From: CAZDQL01 sp964507325
GTDB taxonomy: Bacteria; Planctomycetota; UBA1135; GCA-002686595
DNA length: 64,000 nucleotides
Assembly: GCA_964507325.1 (NCBI GenBank)
Contig: CAZDQL010000001.1
Span: 1 to 64,000, forward strand
Reading direction: 5' to 3'
This document shows, piece after piece, positions 1 through 9,520 of the stretch. The number at the start of each line of letters is the position of its first letter. Within the stretch, counting starts at the first letter, position 1. The notes under the pieces are model-generated. The model saw nothing but the letters and a program-made list of their open reading frames with translations. It was not told the origin of the DNA and did not search any database. Both the position numbers and the translations under genes were made by a program.

Positions 1-586
1 CCCCCAGCCCTGCGGCCGCCAGGTAGTCCCGCTCCAGCCGCTCGGGGTCTTCGCCGACCTCCGTCAACCGGGCAACCAGCCGCGGGACGACTGCCGCCTC
101 GGCCTGGGTGACCGCGACCCGCACCCCCTCCAGGGCCAGGCTGGTCACTTGCCGCTCGGCGACGAGCTCCTCCGGGAAGTTCCGCTGGGCCACGTTCAGC
201 CCCACCCCGATCACGTAGACGGGGTGGGCCAGGTCCAAGCCGCGGGTCTCCACCAGGATGCCGGCCAGCTTGGCGCCCCGCACCACCACGTCGTTGGGCC
301 ACTCGAGCCGAGCAGCCGCCGCACCCAGGGCGCGCACGCCGTCGAGGACCGCCAGCCCCCCGGCCACCGTCAGTGCCGCTGGAGCGGCGGGCTCGGAGGG
401 GGCCCAGACCAGGCTGGCGTAGAGCCCCGCCGCCGCCTGGGAGTCCCAAGCCCGACCGCGTCGCCCCCGCCCGGCGCTCTGCGCGTGGGCGACGTGCAAG
501 TCCAGGTGCCGAGCCGTCCCCGCCGCCACGGCGCCCAGGGCGCGTTCGTTGGTCGAGTCGGTTGCACCGTGATGGATGCGGGTCAC
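1..586 (-). CDS. birA: Biotin--[acetyl-CoA-carboxylase] ligase, partial (3' end outside window)
   Basis: Predicted cytoplasmic enzyme that activates biotin as biotinyl-AMP and attaches it to the carrier lysine of biotin-dependent carboxylases. Reading the minus strand gives STNERAL, then GRGRRGRAW, then LEWPNDVVVRGAKLAGILVE and YVIGVGLNV. These are the ATP/biotin-binding blocks of the BirA/LplA catalytic fold. The reading frame opens at a GTG giving TRIHHGATDSTN, with no ATG upstream, so the protein lacks the N-terminal helix-turn-helix of E. coli BirA and is probably not a repressor. The carboxyl end runs off base 1. The start lies 12 bases from an inverted-repeat element, so its promoter must be inside or beyond that element. 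No overlapping reading frame here is credible. Confidence 0.85.
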   Translation of the reverse strand, partial: MTRIHHGATDSTNERALGAVAAGTARHLDLHVAHAQSAGRGRRGRAWDSQAAAGLYASLVWAPSEPAAPAALTVAGGLAVLDGVRALGAAAARLEWPNDVVVRGAKLAGILVETRGLDLAHPVYVIGVGLNVAQRNFPEELVAERQVTSLALEGVRVAVTQAEAAVVPRLVARLTEVGEDPERLERDYLAAAGLG

Positions 587-597
587 GCCGCAGAGAT

Positions 598-820
598 TAG
601 TGTGTGATTCACCCTGTTGGGGCATTCTGGCCGGTTCCCGCGCGCCCGCTGGATCCCCTTCGAGACGCCCCACCGGGGCGTCTCGATCCGCCTGCGGCGG
701 ACCGGGGCTTGCCCATTGCCGCTCCTCCGAGACTCACAGCGGAGTCGCCTCGTCGCGGCGCCTTGCAGCGAACGCGCAGGGGCCGGCCAGAATGCCCCAA
801 CAGGGTGAATCACACCACTA
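598..820. mobile_element. 223-bp MITE-like element with terminal inverted repeats
   Basis: Bases 603-634 and the reverse complement of 783-814 are identical over 32 bases. Both outer ends read TAGTG, with one extra G on the right. The ends therefore carry a TA that could be a target duplication of the IS630/mariner type. The interior has no credible gene but holds an 11-bp perfect hairpin (CGAGACGCCCC / GGGGCGTCTCG) around 659-686. The element fills almost all of the divergent gap between birA and the DUF2784 gene. I see no second full copy in this window. It could be a miniature transposon or a large REP/BIME-type structured repeat. Confidence 0.7.
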
Positions 821-839
821 GCGCGCTATCGTGGGCACC

Positions 840-1307
840 ATGGAGCTCCTCCTCGCCGATCTGATCGCAGGCGTGCACCTGGGGATCGTGCTCTACGTGC
901 TCGTGGGTCAGCTCCTGATCCTGGCCGGCTGGGCGCTGCGCTGGGCCTGGGTGCGCGGCTTCTGGTTCCGCCTGAGCCACCTCCTGCTCGTGCTGTGGGT
1001 CGCGGTCCAGGCGGGTCTGGGCGAGATCTGTCCCCTGACCACCTGGGAGTTCGAGCTGCGCCGGCGCGGCGGTCAAGAGGGGCAGGAGGGGACCTTCGTC
1101 GGCCGACTGATGCACGACCTGCTCTTCGTGGACGTGCCCCAGACGACCCTCGACAAGGTCTACATCGGCTTCGCCTTGGTGGTCGTGGTCACTCTGGTGT
1201 GCTGTCGTCCCCGTCCTCCGCGGCGGCGCCTTCGGTCTCGGAGCTCTCCTCCTCCTCCTCCGGGCTCCAGTCCGCCGGCGGAGGCCAAACCGCCTGAGCC
1301 GCGCTGA
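840..1307 (+). CDS. DUF2784 family small membrane protein
   Basis: Function unknown. The first 120 residues have the DUF2784 pattern: an N-terminal hydrophobic segment (LLADLIAGVHLGIVLYVLVG), a second helix, a central GEICPLTTWEFELRRR block, and a C-terminal helix (IGFALVVVVTLVCC). That makes three to four membrane segments in a protein predicted to sit in the inner membrane. ATG at 840 is chosen; a GTG at 831 would add three residues. The normal domain ends near residue 120. The remaining Pro/Arg-rich tail of about 35 residues is read antisense to the acidic tail of the convergent protease gene (1189-1307), and may be a fortuitous extension after loss of the original stop. No clear ribosome site precedes it. 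Confidence 0.7.
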   Translation: MELLLADLIAGVHLGIVLYVLVGQLLILAGWALRWAWVRGFWFRLSHLLLVLWVAVQAGLGEICPLTTWEFELRRRGGQEGQEGTFVGRLMHDLLFVDVPQTTLDKVYIGFALVVVVTLVCCRPRPPRRRLRSRSSPPPPPGSSPPAEAKPPEPR

Positions 1308-2874
1308 TCGGGATCCCGTAGCCGATGGTGTAGACCGCTTGGCGGTCCGGGGTCGCCTGCACGCTGAACACCACCCCGATCACCCGGCCGCGCAGATCCG
1401 TGATCGGCCCGCCGCTGTTGCCGGGGTGTACGCCCGCGTCGACCTGTAGGTGCCCGCCGACCACGCGCGAGAGGATCCCGCGGAAGGTGGACGCGATGAC
1501 CGTGCGCCCCTCCTGCAGGGCAAAATTGCCCAGGGGGAAGCCGAACAGGAAGACGTCACTGCCCGGATCGACGACGGGGGCCACGGTGGAGAAGTCCCGC
1601 ACGTAGGGCATCCCCTCGAAGGGCTCGACCCTGGCCAACGCCAGGTCGACCCCGTCTTCCGCCGTGCGCACCACCGTCAGGGAGCGCCGCTCCGCCGAGC
1701 CCGTGAAGACAGCATTCAGCTCCAAGCGCGTCTCGATGCTGCTCAAGCGTCCGGCGGGGATCAGTCGTACATCCTCCCCCGGCTGCACGACGTGGGCGTT
1801 GGTCACGATCCACCCCTCCGGCGAGACGCAGAAGCCGGAGCCGGTGGATTCCATCAGCCAAGGCACCCCCTCGCCGTCGAAGTTCGGTCCCAGCACCGGG
1901 TCCACGTGCAGCTCCACACCGTCCTCGTTGACGAGCGCCAGCGAGGATTCGATCAGGACCACCGCCTCGCGCACGCGCGAGATGTCGGAGAGGCGCGCCG
2001 CCTCGAGGTTCACCGGGTCGAAGCGCGAGAACTGGTCGCGGGCCGTCTCGAGCTCTTCGCGGGTCCTGGCCAGGGAGGCCTCGAGCCGCTCGACCTCGGA
2101 GGAGGCGGCCCCGCTCTCCTCGAGCTGGGCGAGCCGCTCGCGCAGGCCCTTGGCCGCCGCCTCACCGGCGGTGATCGAGGCCTGCAGGTTCTCCACGTGC
2201 AGCGTGCGCTCGCGCTCGAGCTCCGCCCAGCGCAGCTCCCGCGCGGCGCTCTCCCGACGCAGCTCCTCGGTCAGCTCGAGGGCCCGCGTGACCTCGGCCA
2301 CCTGGGCCACTTCCTGCCGGGCGAGGGTCTCCGCGAGCCCGGCCGCGCGATCCTTGTCCTGCGCGGCGATGTCGAGGCCCCACCAGACCAGGGCCCCGAT
2401 CGCCACCACCCCCAGGGCGACGAGCAGGCCCGACGTGCGGCGCGTGCGGCGCGTGACCATCTCCCGCACTCGCTCCTCGGAGATCTTCTCACCCACTCCC
2501 GCAGCGGAGGGGTCGACGAACATCGTCTCCGAGAGGGGAGCCGACGAGATCACCACGAAGCGCGGCCCGATCGCCCCCAGCTGCAGGACGTCTCCCAGGA
2601 CCAGCTGCGCCTCCTGCACCGCCTCGCCGTTCACCAGCGTCCCGTTGCGAGACCCCAGGTCCTGGAGGCGCAGGCGACCCGGCTCGATCACCTCCAGCAG
2701 GGCGTGGTGGGTCGAAACCGAGGGGAAGACGTCGCCAGGGAGGGTGAGGTCGTTGTCGGGAGAGCGCCCGATCGTCAACCGACCCTCGATCAGATCGATC
2801 GGCTGTTCGAAGCCTGGAACCTGCAGGGGCTTCAGGCGCAGGCGCTTACGGGCGGCGAAGGGGTCCTTCATCAC
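1189..2874 (-). CDS. FHA domain - transmembrane - coiled coil - trypsin-like serine protease
   Basis: 561 residues. Residues 30-108 form an FHA phosphothreonine-binding domain (RLTIGRSPDND, then LQDLGSRNGT). A membrane helix lies at 148-168, and a long Glu/Arg coiled coil at 172-285. A chymotrypsin/HtrA-like protease follows, with His361 (WIVTNAHVV), Asp410 (VDLALARVE) and Ser487 (HPGNSGGPI), so the triad is complete. There is no PDZ domain. The topology implies a cytoplasmic FHA sensor and an extracytoplasmic protease. The gene probably links phospho-signalling by Ser/Thr kinases to envelope proteolysis, which is inference. The C-terminal 25 residues are strongly acidic and overlap the convergent DUF2784 gene. 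Confidence 0.85.
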   Translation of the reverse strand: MMKDPFAARKRLRLKPLQVPGFEQPIDLIEGRLTIGRSPDNDLTLPGDVFPSVSTHHALLEVIEPGRLRLQDLGSRNGTLVNGEAVQEAQLVLGDVLQLGAIGPRFVVISSAPLSETMFVDPSAAGVGEKISEERVREMVTRRTRRTSGLLVALGVVAIGALVWWGLDIAAQDKDRAAGLAETLARQEVAQVAEVTRALELTEELRRESAARELRWAELERERTLHVENLQASITAGEAAAKGLRERLAQLEESGAASSEVERLEASLARTREELETARDQFSRFDPVNLEAARLSDISRVREAVVLIESSLALVNEDGVELHVDPVLGPNFDGEGVPWLMESTGSGFCVSPEGWIVTNAHVVQPGEDVRLIPAGRLSSIETRLELNAVFTGSAERRSLTVVRTAEDGVDLALARVEPFEGMPYVRDFSTVAPVVDPGSDVFLFGFPLGNFALQEGRTVIASTFRGILSRVVGGHLQVDAGVHPGNSGGPITDLRGRVIGVVFSVQATPDRQAVYTIGYGIPISAAQAVWPPPADWSPEEEEESSETEGAAAEDGDDSTPE

Positions 2875-2942
2875 CCCGCATTCTACGGACCCGGTTGGAG
2901 GTCGGGATCAACCGCCCCGCGCAGACGCCTCCGTTTGTGTTT

Positions 2943-2972
2943 TTGCGGATCGCGACCGTGGGCGCTTATACT
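2943..2972 (+). promoter_or_regulatory. Candidate sigma70-type promoter for the DUF2325-like gene
   Basis: TTGCGG at 2943-2948 and TATACT at 2967-2972 are separated by 18 bases in the divergent gap upstream of the gene starting at 3044. The match is fair, and the gap is noticeably AT-richer than its surroundings. No transcription data are available. Confidence 0.4.
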
Positions 2973-3043
2973 CTGACGAAGACACCGCCGTAGCCGTGTC
3001 TCCCTCCCATCGGGCTGAATGGCCCCAATCCCCGGAGTCGACG

Positions 3044-4528
3044 ATGGACCACCCGGGACAACCCACCCTCGGCGATGCCAGTGCCCTGATCGCCCGAGCG
3101 CTGGTCGAGCTGGCCGAGGAGCGAGAAGACGTTCGCGAGGCCCTGGGTGTCGTCCTGCGCTGGAGCCAGGGTCGCCAGCCGGAGGGCGAGACCGGAGTCC
3201 CCATTCAGCCCGCCGGGGAAGCCCAGGCGTTGGTGGACAAGGTGATCACCCCTTCGGCGCCACCTGAGTCCTCCCCCCTGGAGCGCCGGGAGCCCCCTGC
3301 GTCGGTGCGTCAGCAGCGCAAGGTCTCCCTCGAGACGATCGTCCGACGGGCGGGCTGGAAGGCGGCCGCCTGCAGGCTGGCGGTGGACCGCCGCCGCACC
3401 CGTGGGTCCAAGGAGGAGGCCCAGCGGTTGCAGAAGGCGGAGGAGGAGCTCAGGCAGCAGCGCTCCACGTTGGAGGACTGCTGGGCTTGGATGCTGGACT
3501 CCCCGCGCCCCCTGCCCAATGACGGGCTGCTGCTCGACGTGGCGGACTGCTACGACACGGTCGCCCTGGCCGCTCGAACGGCCCTGGAACTGGAGGAGCA
3601 GGGGTTGTTCGATCCCAAGCCCCCCGCCGACCTCCTGCACCTCCTGGCCGAGGCCCAATCGGCCCTGCTCTCGGGGCTGCACCGCTGTGAGCTGCGGGGC
3701 GACAACGACCAGCGGGACCTGTTCCTCTGGCTCAAGGACCAGACCACGCGCCACCGCATCTACGTCGACCGCCACATGCGACTCGACGATCCCGCCGACA
3801 GCGCCGGATCGGAGAGCCTGCGCAAGCGCCTGCGCATGCTGGCGCGCCAGTTGTCGCAGGCCAACCTCGCGCGGCGCTCCCGCGTGCAGCTCATGAACAA
3901 GGTCCGCTACCACCTGCGCAAGGCGGCGGAGGGGGGCCCCGCGGCGGAGCACGACTGGTCAGCCGTACAGGCCGCTTGTGGCGAATGGGGTCGACTCGGG
4001 CTGAGCTTGGAACAGACCGAGTTCGCGACGCTGGTGCGGACCTTCGTGACCGAGCACGGTGCCGGGCGCGAGCCCACCGCAGAGATGTCCCTCATCCTGG
4101 GAGGGAATCCGGACCCCCAATCCGCCGACGCCGCTCCCCAGTCCCCTCCCCCCGAGACGATCTCCCAAGCTGCGGAGCTGCTCGCCGGCCGCCGGGCGGT
4201 CCTCCTGGGCAAGGGGGTGCGTCCCACCGGGGTGGACGAACTGCGCGACGCGCTGCGGCTCCGGGAGCTCTCCTGGGCGTCGATGTCTGACGAAGAGGAC
4301 CACGGCGCCCGGCTGGCCGAGGTGTTGGGCGCACAAGAAGATGGCCTGGTTCTGCTCGCCACGCGGCTGCCCGTGGAGGAGTACGCCGAGTTCAAACGGC
4401 TGTGCAAGGAGAATGGACGGCCCTTCGTGCGCCTCCCCGCCGGCCTCGAACCACCGCGCGTGGCGCACCAGATCCTGCGCCAGATCGGCTGGCGGCTGCG
4501 TCGCGAACCGGACGTCCAGCACCCCTGA
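3044..4528 (+). CDS. Uncharacterised 494-residue protein with DUF2325-like C-terminus
   Basis: I do not recognise the protein as a whole. It is hydrophilic, has no signal peptide, and has a helical Glu/Arg-rich middle (residues ~85-310). The last ~110 residues (RRAVLLGKGVRPTGVDELRD, then DGLVLLATRLPVEEY, then CKENGRPFVRLPAG) look like a DUF2325-type Rossmann-like module: a GxG start, an alternating hydrophobic strand, and a final Gly-Arg/Lys-Pro-hydrophobic strand. ATG 3044 is used. The frame is open far upstream, but only as a shadow of the protease gene. Cytoplasmic location is likely. It is followed after 102 bases by PilZ and kinase genes, and may belong to the same signalling cluster. 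Confidence 0.6.
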   Translation: MDHPGQPTLGDASALIARALVELAEEREDVREALGVVLRWSQGRQPEGETGVPIQPAGEAQALVDKVITPSAPPESSPLERREPPASVRQQRKVSLETIVRRAGWKAAACRLAVDRRRTRGSKEEAQRLQKAEEELRQQRSTLEDCWAWMLDSPRPLPNDGLLLDVADCYDTVALAARTALELEEQGLFDPKPPADLLHLLAEAQSALLSGLHRCELRGDNDQRDLFLWLKDQTTRHRIYVDRHMRLDDPADSAGSESLRKRLRMLARQLSQANLARRSRVQLMNKVRYHLRKAAEGGPAAEHDWSAVQAACGEWGRLGLSLEQTEFATLVRTFVTEHGAGREPTAEMSLILGGNPDPQSADAAPQSPPPETISQAAELLAGRRAVLLGKGVRPTGVDELRDALRLRELSWASMSDEEDHGARLAEVLGAQEDGLVLLATRLPVEEYAEFKRLCKENGRPFVRLPAGLEPPRVAHQILRQIGWRLRREPDVQHP

Positions 4529-4630
4529 AGCCCTCAGAGGGGCGGCTGGAGCCTCCTAGGGCGGTTTTCGGGATTCCGGCCCCGGCTGCGGGTGTAGCTC
4601 GACCGATCCAATCACCTGGAGAACGTCCCC

Positions 4631-4906
4631 ATGGAGCCCAATCAGCCCGCATCGAGCCGCACCGGTGAGCGCAGGGCCGCCCAGCGCCGCCAGATGGAGC
4701 CTCCCACCGCCAGCGTCGAATTCGAAACCGAGCGCTTCGAAGCCACCGGCGAGAACATCTCGGACACCGGGGTGCTCCTCCTGACAGACTCGGACGTGCA
4801 CGTCGAGGTCGAGGTGGAGGGCCGGACGTGGTCCGGGCGCGTCGTCCGCGTCCACGCCATGCCAGGCGGGACGACCGGCTGGGCGGTGGAGTTCCTGGCC
4901 GAGTAG
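4631..4906 (+). CDS. Single-domain PilZ protein
   Basis: 91 residues. The N-terminal RTGERRAAQRRQ carries the Arg-rich RxxxR element that clamps cyclic di-GMP. It is followed by the second PilZ block ENISDTGVLLLT (D/NxSxxG) and a beta-rich tail ending AVEFLAE. This is a minimal cytoplasmic PilZ module, expected to respond to c-di-GMP or act as an adaptor. The ATG at 4631 is preceded by AACGTCCCC and no strong Shine-Dalgarno. It lies 16 bases before the histidine kinase gene on the same strand and is probably co-transcribed with it. Family assignment is firm; c-di-GMP binding is inferred from motif only. Confidence 0.75.
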   Translation: MEPNQPASSRTGERRAAQRRQMEPPTASVEFETERFEATGENISDTGVLLLTDSDVHVEVEVEGRTWSGRVVRVHAMPGGTTGWAVEFLAE

Positions 4907-4922
4907 CGCTGGGAGAGACGGC

Positions 4923-6124
4923 GTGCCTGCTTCCCTCTCTCCCAAGGCCATTCGCTGGCGACTGGGTCTGACGGTGCTCCTCACGAGCGCCCTCGTCAGT
5001 GGCTCTCTGGCCTACGCGCTGGGGGAGGGGTGGCAGCCGAACGCGGTCGAAGTGCTCGCCACGGTCGCGTGCACCGCCCTGCTCGTCGGGTGGTCCGCGG
5101 TGCGTCTGGTGGAGTCCCGCGTGGTGCGACCCCTGCGAACGGTGGTCGCGCGCGTGGACGAGGTCGCCCCGATCGCGGGAGAGAGGGGAGCCGACGAGCG
5201 GCGTCCCACGGATCTCGGCACCGTCATCGAGGAGGCCCTCGAGCGCGTGGAGGCCAGCCGCAGGGACATCGTCCGCTGCGCACGTCTGACCGGCATGTCC
5301 GACGTGTCGAGCGCGCTCCTGCACGGGGTCGGGAACACGATGAACGGCGTGCTCACCTCCGTGGGGCAGATCGACCGCGAGGTGCGGCGCCTGAGTGTCA
5401 AGGACGTGCACCTCCTGATCGGTGAGCTCAAGCGCAACGTCGACGACCTGGCGAGCTACCTGACCCAAGACCGGCAGGGGCGCTTCGTGCTGCCCTTCCT
5501 GACCGCCATGGCGCACTGCCTGGACGAAGTGCAGCAGACGATCGTCACCGAGTTGGCCAGCGTCGACCAGGGAGTACGGGAGATCGCGGAGTTGATGCAG
5601 ACCCAAGAGCGCTACATCATCGGCTCCAACCTGGCGGAGGTCCTCGACCCGTGTGATGACCTGAACCAGGTGTTCTTGATCAGCCAGCAGACCCATGACC
5701 CCACCTGCGAGGTGACCGTCGAGCGTCACTTCGAGCCTGCCTACGCGGTGCAGGTCGACCGACACCGCCTGCACGGCGTCCTGCTGAACATGCTGCAGAA
5801 TGCCTTCGAGGCGCTGGAATCGCGGCCCAAACCGTCGCGCCGCATCATCCTGCGCGTCTACGTCGCCGAGAGGGGCATGGTCGCCGTCGAGGTGGTGGAC
5901 TCGGGGATCGGCATCGCCTCCGATCTGCTCGAGCGCGTCTTCGAGAGCGGTTTCACCACCAAGGAGGGCGCCCGCGGGTTGGGACTGCACGTGGCCGCCA
6001 ACTCCGCTCGGGAGATGGGCGGTTTCCTGCAGATCGCCAGCAAAGGGAACTTCCAGGGCACGACCCAGATCCTGCAACTCCCTGCGTATTGCGATCAGGT
6101 CGAGAGGGCCGCTCCCAGCGAGGC

Positions 6125-6143
<19 letters not shown>
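4923..6143 (+). CDS. Membrane sensor histidine kinase
   Basis: 406 residues with GTG start preceded by GGGAGAG. Two helices (residues ~13-32 and ~43-63) give a very short extracytoplasmic loop, followed by a HAMP-like linker. The phospho-acceptor is His134 in SSALLHGVGNTMNGVL, an HGVGN-type H-box. The HATPase domain has its N-box at LLNMLQNAFEAL, G1 at DSGIGI, an F-box at FESGFTTK and G2 at GARGLGLHVAAN. With so little sensing domain, it may detect a membrane or cytoplasmic signal. No response regulator is adjacent; the upstream PilZ protein is its only obvious partner. Its last 19 bases overlap the convergent radical SAM gene. Confidence 0.85.
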
Positions 6144-7519
<1,376 letters not shown>

Positions 7520-7610
7520 ATGGCGGAGCTCCGTGGCTCGCTCCAGCGGGCCTCAGCTCCGGTGGACCCCTCTCTGATGGATTCGAACGCCCCAGTGCGG
7601 TCCCTCATCA

Positions 7611-7631
7611 TATCAAGACGGTCTTGTTATA
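7611..7631 (-). promoter_or_regulatory. Palindromic operator upstream of the KamA-family gene
   Basis: The core CAAGAC-G-GTCTTG (7614-7626) is a perfect dyad, extended to an imperfect TATCAAGACGGTCTTGTTATA. It abuts the -10 of the candidate promoter on its downstream side, a classic repressor position. The regulator is not encoded nearby. Confidence 0.5.
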
Positions 7632-7658
7632 TCTAGGATGCTATCTATTGGGCCTCAA
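7630..7658 (-). promoter_or_regulatory. Candidate promoter for the KamA-family gene
   Basis: On the minus strand TTGAGG (7658-7653) and TAGATA (7635-7630) are spaced by 17 bases, about 115 bases upstream of the start codon at 7519. The stretch is distinctly AT-rich compared with the neighbouring genes. Confidence 0.5.
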
Positions 7659-7806
7659 GCGACCTTTATCGGGACTGTATGCCTGGCGCGGGGCGACGCC
7701 CGGCCTCCACCACCTCTAAGAAGACGCAATTGGGCGTTTCCCTCCACTGGCGGCTCCTCGCTGGTCGATCCACTAGTTCAGGTCGGGTCGTAGCTGGGGA
7801 GGGTGC

Positions 7807-8334
7807 ATGGCGTTGGGGCCGAACCGGATGCTCGTAGTCGGGGTCTTCGCACTGTGTGCGTGCTCGACGGTGCCCCCGCGGAGGTCCTCCGCCGGTCTCA
7901 CTTCGGGACCCCCCGCGGACGCCGTGGCCGAGGTCGCCTCCAAGCCCGTCGAAACGAGGCAGGCGCCCCGCCGCGCAGCGAGCGATCGCCCCGCCCCGGT
8001 CCTGGAGGTGCCGGTCCTCCCGGTCCGCTTCACCCCCGCCCCCCTCCCCCCGCCCCCCGCGCTCGACGGCGCGGGCTTCGAGGGTCTCACTTTCGACCTG
8101 GGAGCCGGCGAGGCGCCCTACGACGACAGTCCCCCGAGCACCGATCTCCTGCCGGAGGGACCGCGGGGCTTCTCCGACACCGTGATGCGCATCAACTACG
8201 GGCAGCCGATCGGTCCGGGCGTCTCCCTCCAGGGGGGGGTGGCCGCCAGCCGCTACCAGGACGAGCCGGTCTTCGACTCGCTGGGGGAGGTGGAGATGGC
8301 CTGGGTCTCCTTCGGCCTCCGTGTGCGTTTCTGA
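7807..8334 (+). CDS. Predicted outer-membrane lipoprotein, unknown function
   Basis: 175 residues. A lipoprotein signal (MLVVGVFALCAC then STVPP) puts the acylated cysteine at about residue 19. A Pro/Ala-rich spacer of about 60 residues follows. The C-terminal third has alternating hydrophobic residues (VMRINYGQPIGPGVSLQGGV, VEMAWVSFGLRVRF, ending in F), as in a fragment of outer-membrane beta structure. No family is recognised. An overlapping frame (7803-8339) is a shadow without a signal peptide. The gene stands alone. Confidence 0.6.
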   Translation: MALGPNRMLVVGVFALCACSTVPPRRSSAGLTSGPPADAVAEVASKPVETRQAPRRAASDRPAPVLEVPVLPVRFTPAPLPPPPALDGAGFEGLTFDLGAGEAPYDDSPPSTDLLPEGPRGFSDTVMRINYGQPIGPGVSLQGGVAASRYQDEPVFDSLGEVEMAWVSFGLRVRF

Positions 8335-8640
8335 ACTGAACTGCCTCCCTTCGGTGGGCTTCGAGCCGAGCGCCTCTCCGCAACCCTGCTGCTACCAGAT
8401 GCTTGGAGCGTTCACCCCCTGGCGGAGGTCCCGCAGCTCGGTGACCGATCGGCGCTGAGCGGACATGCGTCGTAGCGCGGCCTGGGGGAGGGTGCAGTCG
8501 CGGGTGCCCAGCCATCGACTCACCTGGATGCCCACGCAAGGGAGGCAGTTCAGTCTGGACCGGTTTCCCGCCTGGGCGACCTGGGGTAATTCCCGCTCGA
8601 CGCCGGTGAGGGGACGGGGCTAGAGTCGCCGCCGGACACC
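8335..8640. other. Intergenic stretch without recognisable gene
   Basis: About 300 bases between the lipoprotein and a PilZ gene. The minus-strand frame through it has no family signal and a proline/arginine composition typical of a shadow. A promoter for the PilZ gene is expected but I cannot point to a convincing one. Confidence 0.4.
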
Positions 8641-9378
8641 ATGGAACCGGCGGACGAGGACTCTGGGCGCAACAAGCGGGCTCGCTACCGCGTCGACGTG
8701 CAGCGCGGAGCCCCGATCAACGTCAGCGTCGTCGGCGAGGACCGGTTGGTGGCCTGTGAGCTGACCGACATCAGCTCCACGGGTTGCGGCTTCCTGGTCG
8801 CCCGGCGGGATGCCCGAGATTGGGAAGAGGGGGGGGTGCTCGATCTGCGTTTCACGGCTTCCGGACAAGGCCACGCCGTGGCGACCCTGGCGACCCTCCA
8901 CAGGCTCCAGCAGCTAGGCGGTCGGGTGAGCGTGGGGGTGGAGTTCCTGGATCTGGCCGGGCTCTACTCCCAGCTCACGGCCCGCACCTGGGTCTTCTTC
9001 AACCGCCGCCGAGCGTACCGCGTCACCCCGCTGAAGGCGCCGGGCACGCGGGTGGAGGTCTCCCTCTCGGTGGGTCGGGGGGTGCACGGGGTCTTGCTCC
9101 AGGATTTGACGGCGCTCGGCCTGGGGCTGCGCCTCTCTCCTGGGCAGCGGCTGATCTTGCCGGAGGGGGCCGAGCTCGCCGCGCGCTTCGAGCTGCCCGC
9201 CCTCCCCAGAGCCCTGGACCTGGCCGTGACCCTGGTCCACCGGACGACGACCCCCGAGGCCGAGGTGCTGGGCCTGGAGTACGACCCCGGGGCGACCGCC
9301 GAGTTCGAGGAGCAGAGCACCGCCCTGGTGGGGTACGTCCTCGAGCTGCAGCGCCGGCTGCTCGCCCGATCGGATTGA
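8641..9378 (+). CDS. Tandem PilZ-type protein (YcgR-like)
   Basis: 245 residues, cytoplasmic. Residues 1-120 contain RARYRVDV, then ELTDISSTGCGFLVAR (DxSxxG), and end FFNRRRAYRV, which begins the second half. The second half carries a degenerate PilZ block (VLLQDLTALGLGLRLS). This is the same architecture as the minus-strand gene at 10218-10973, with matching FFNRRRA and FxNRRRAVRV junctions, so the two are paralogues. Likely role is c-di-GMP-dependent control of motility, adhesion or secretion. The GspE-N-like gene follows in the same direction. Binding by the degenerate copy is uncertain. Confidence 0.75.
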   Translation: MEPADEDSGRNKRARYRVDVQRGAPINVSVVGEDRLVACELTDISSTGCGFLVARRDARDWEEGGVLDLRFTASGQGHAVATLATLHRLQQLGGRVSVGVEFLDLAGLYSQLTARTWVFFNRRRAYRVTPLKAPGTRVEVSLSVGRGVHGVLLQDLTALGLGLRLSPGQRLILPEGAELAARFELPALPRALDLAVTLVHRTTTPEAEVLGLEYDPGATAEFEEQSTALVGYVLELQRRLLARSD

Positions 9379-9520
9379 TCCCGTCTCTCTTCGGGACGAC
9401 CGTCCAAGGGGGATCGGGGCCGCGCCGCGTATTCGCGCCTGCCCTGGAGTCGGCGGGCCCTTCCAGCCGATAGCGCCCCACAGCCGGGCATTCCCCAACA
9501 GGTTCCGCCCCCCCCGCGCC

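Noticed and set aside
1450..2976. Long plus-strand open frame opposite the FHA-protease gene
   Set aside because: Gln/His/Arg-rich composition typical of antisense to a GC-rich coding strand; the minus strand has complete FHA and protease motifs.
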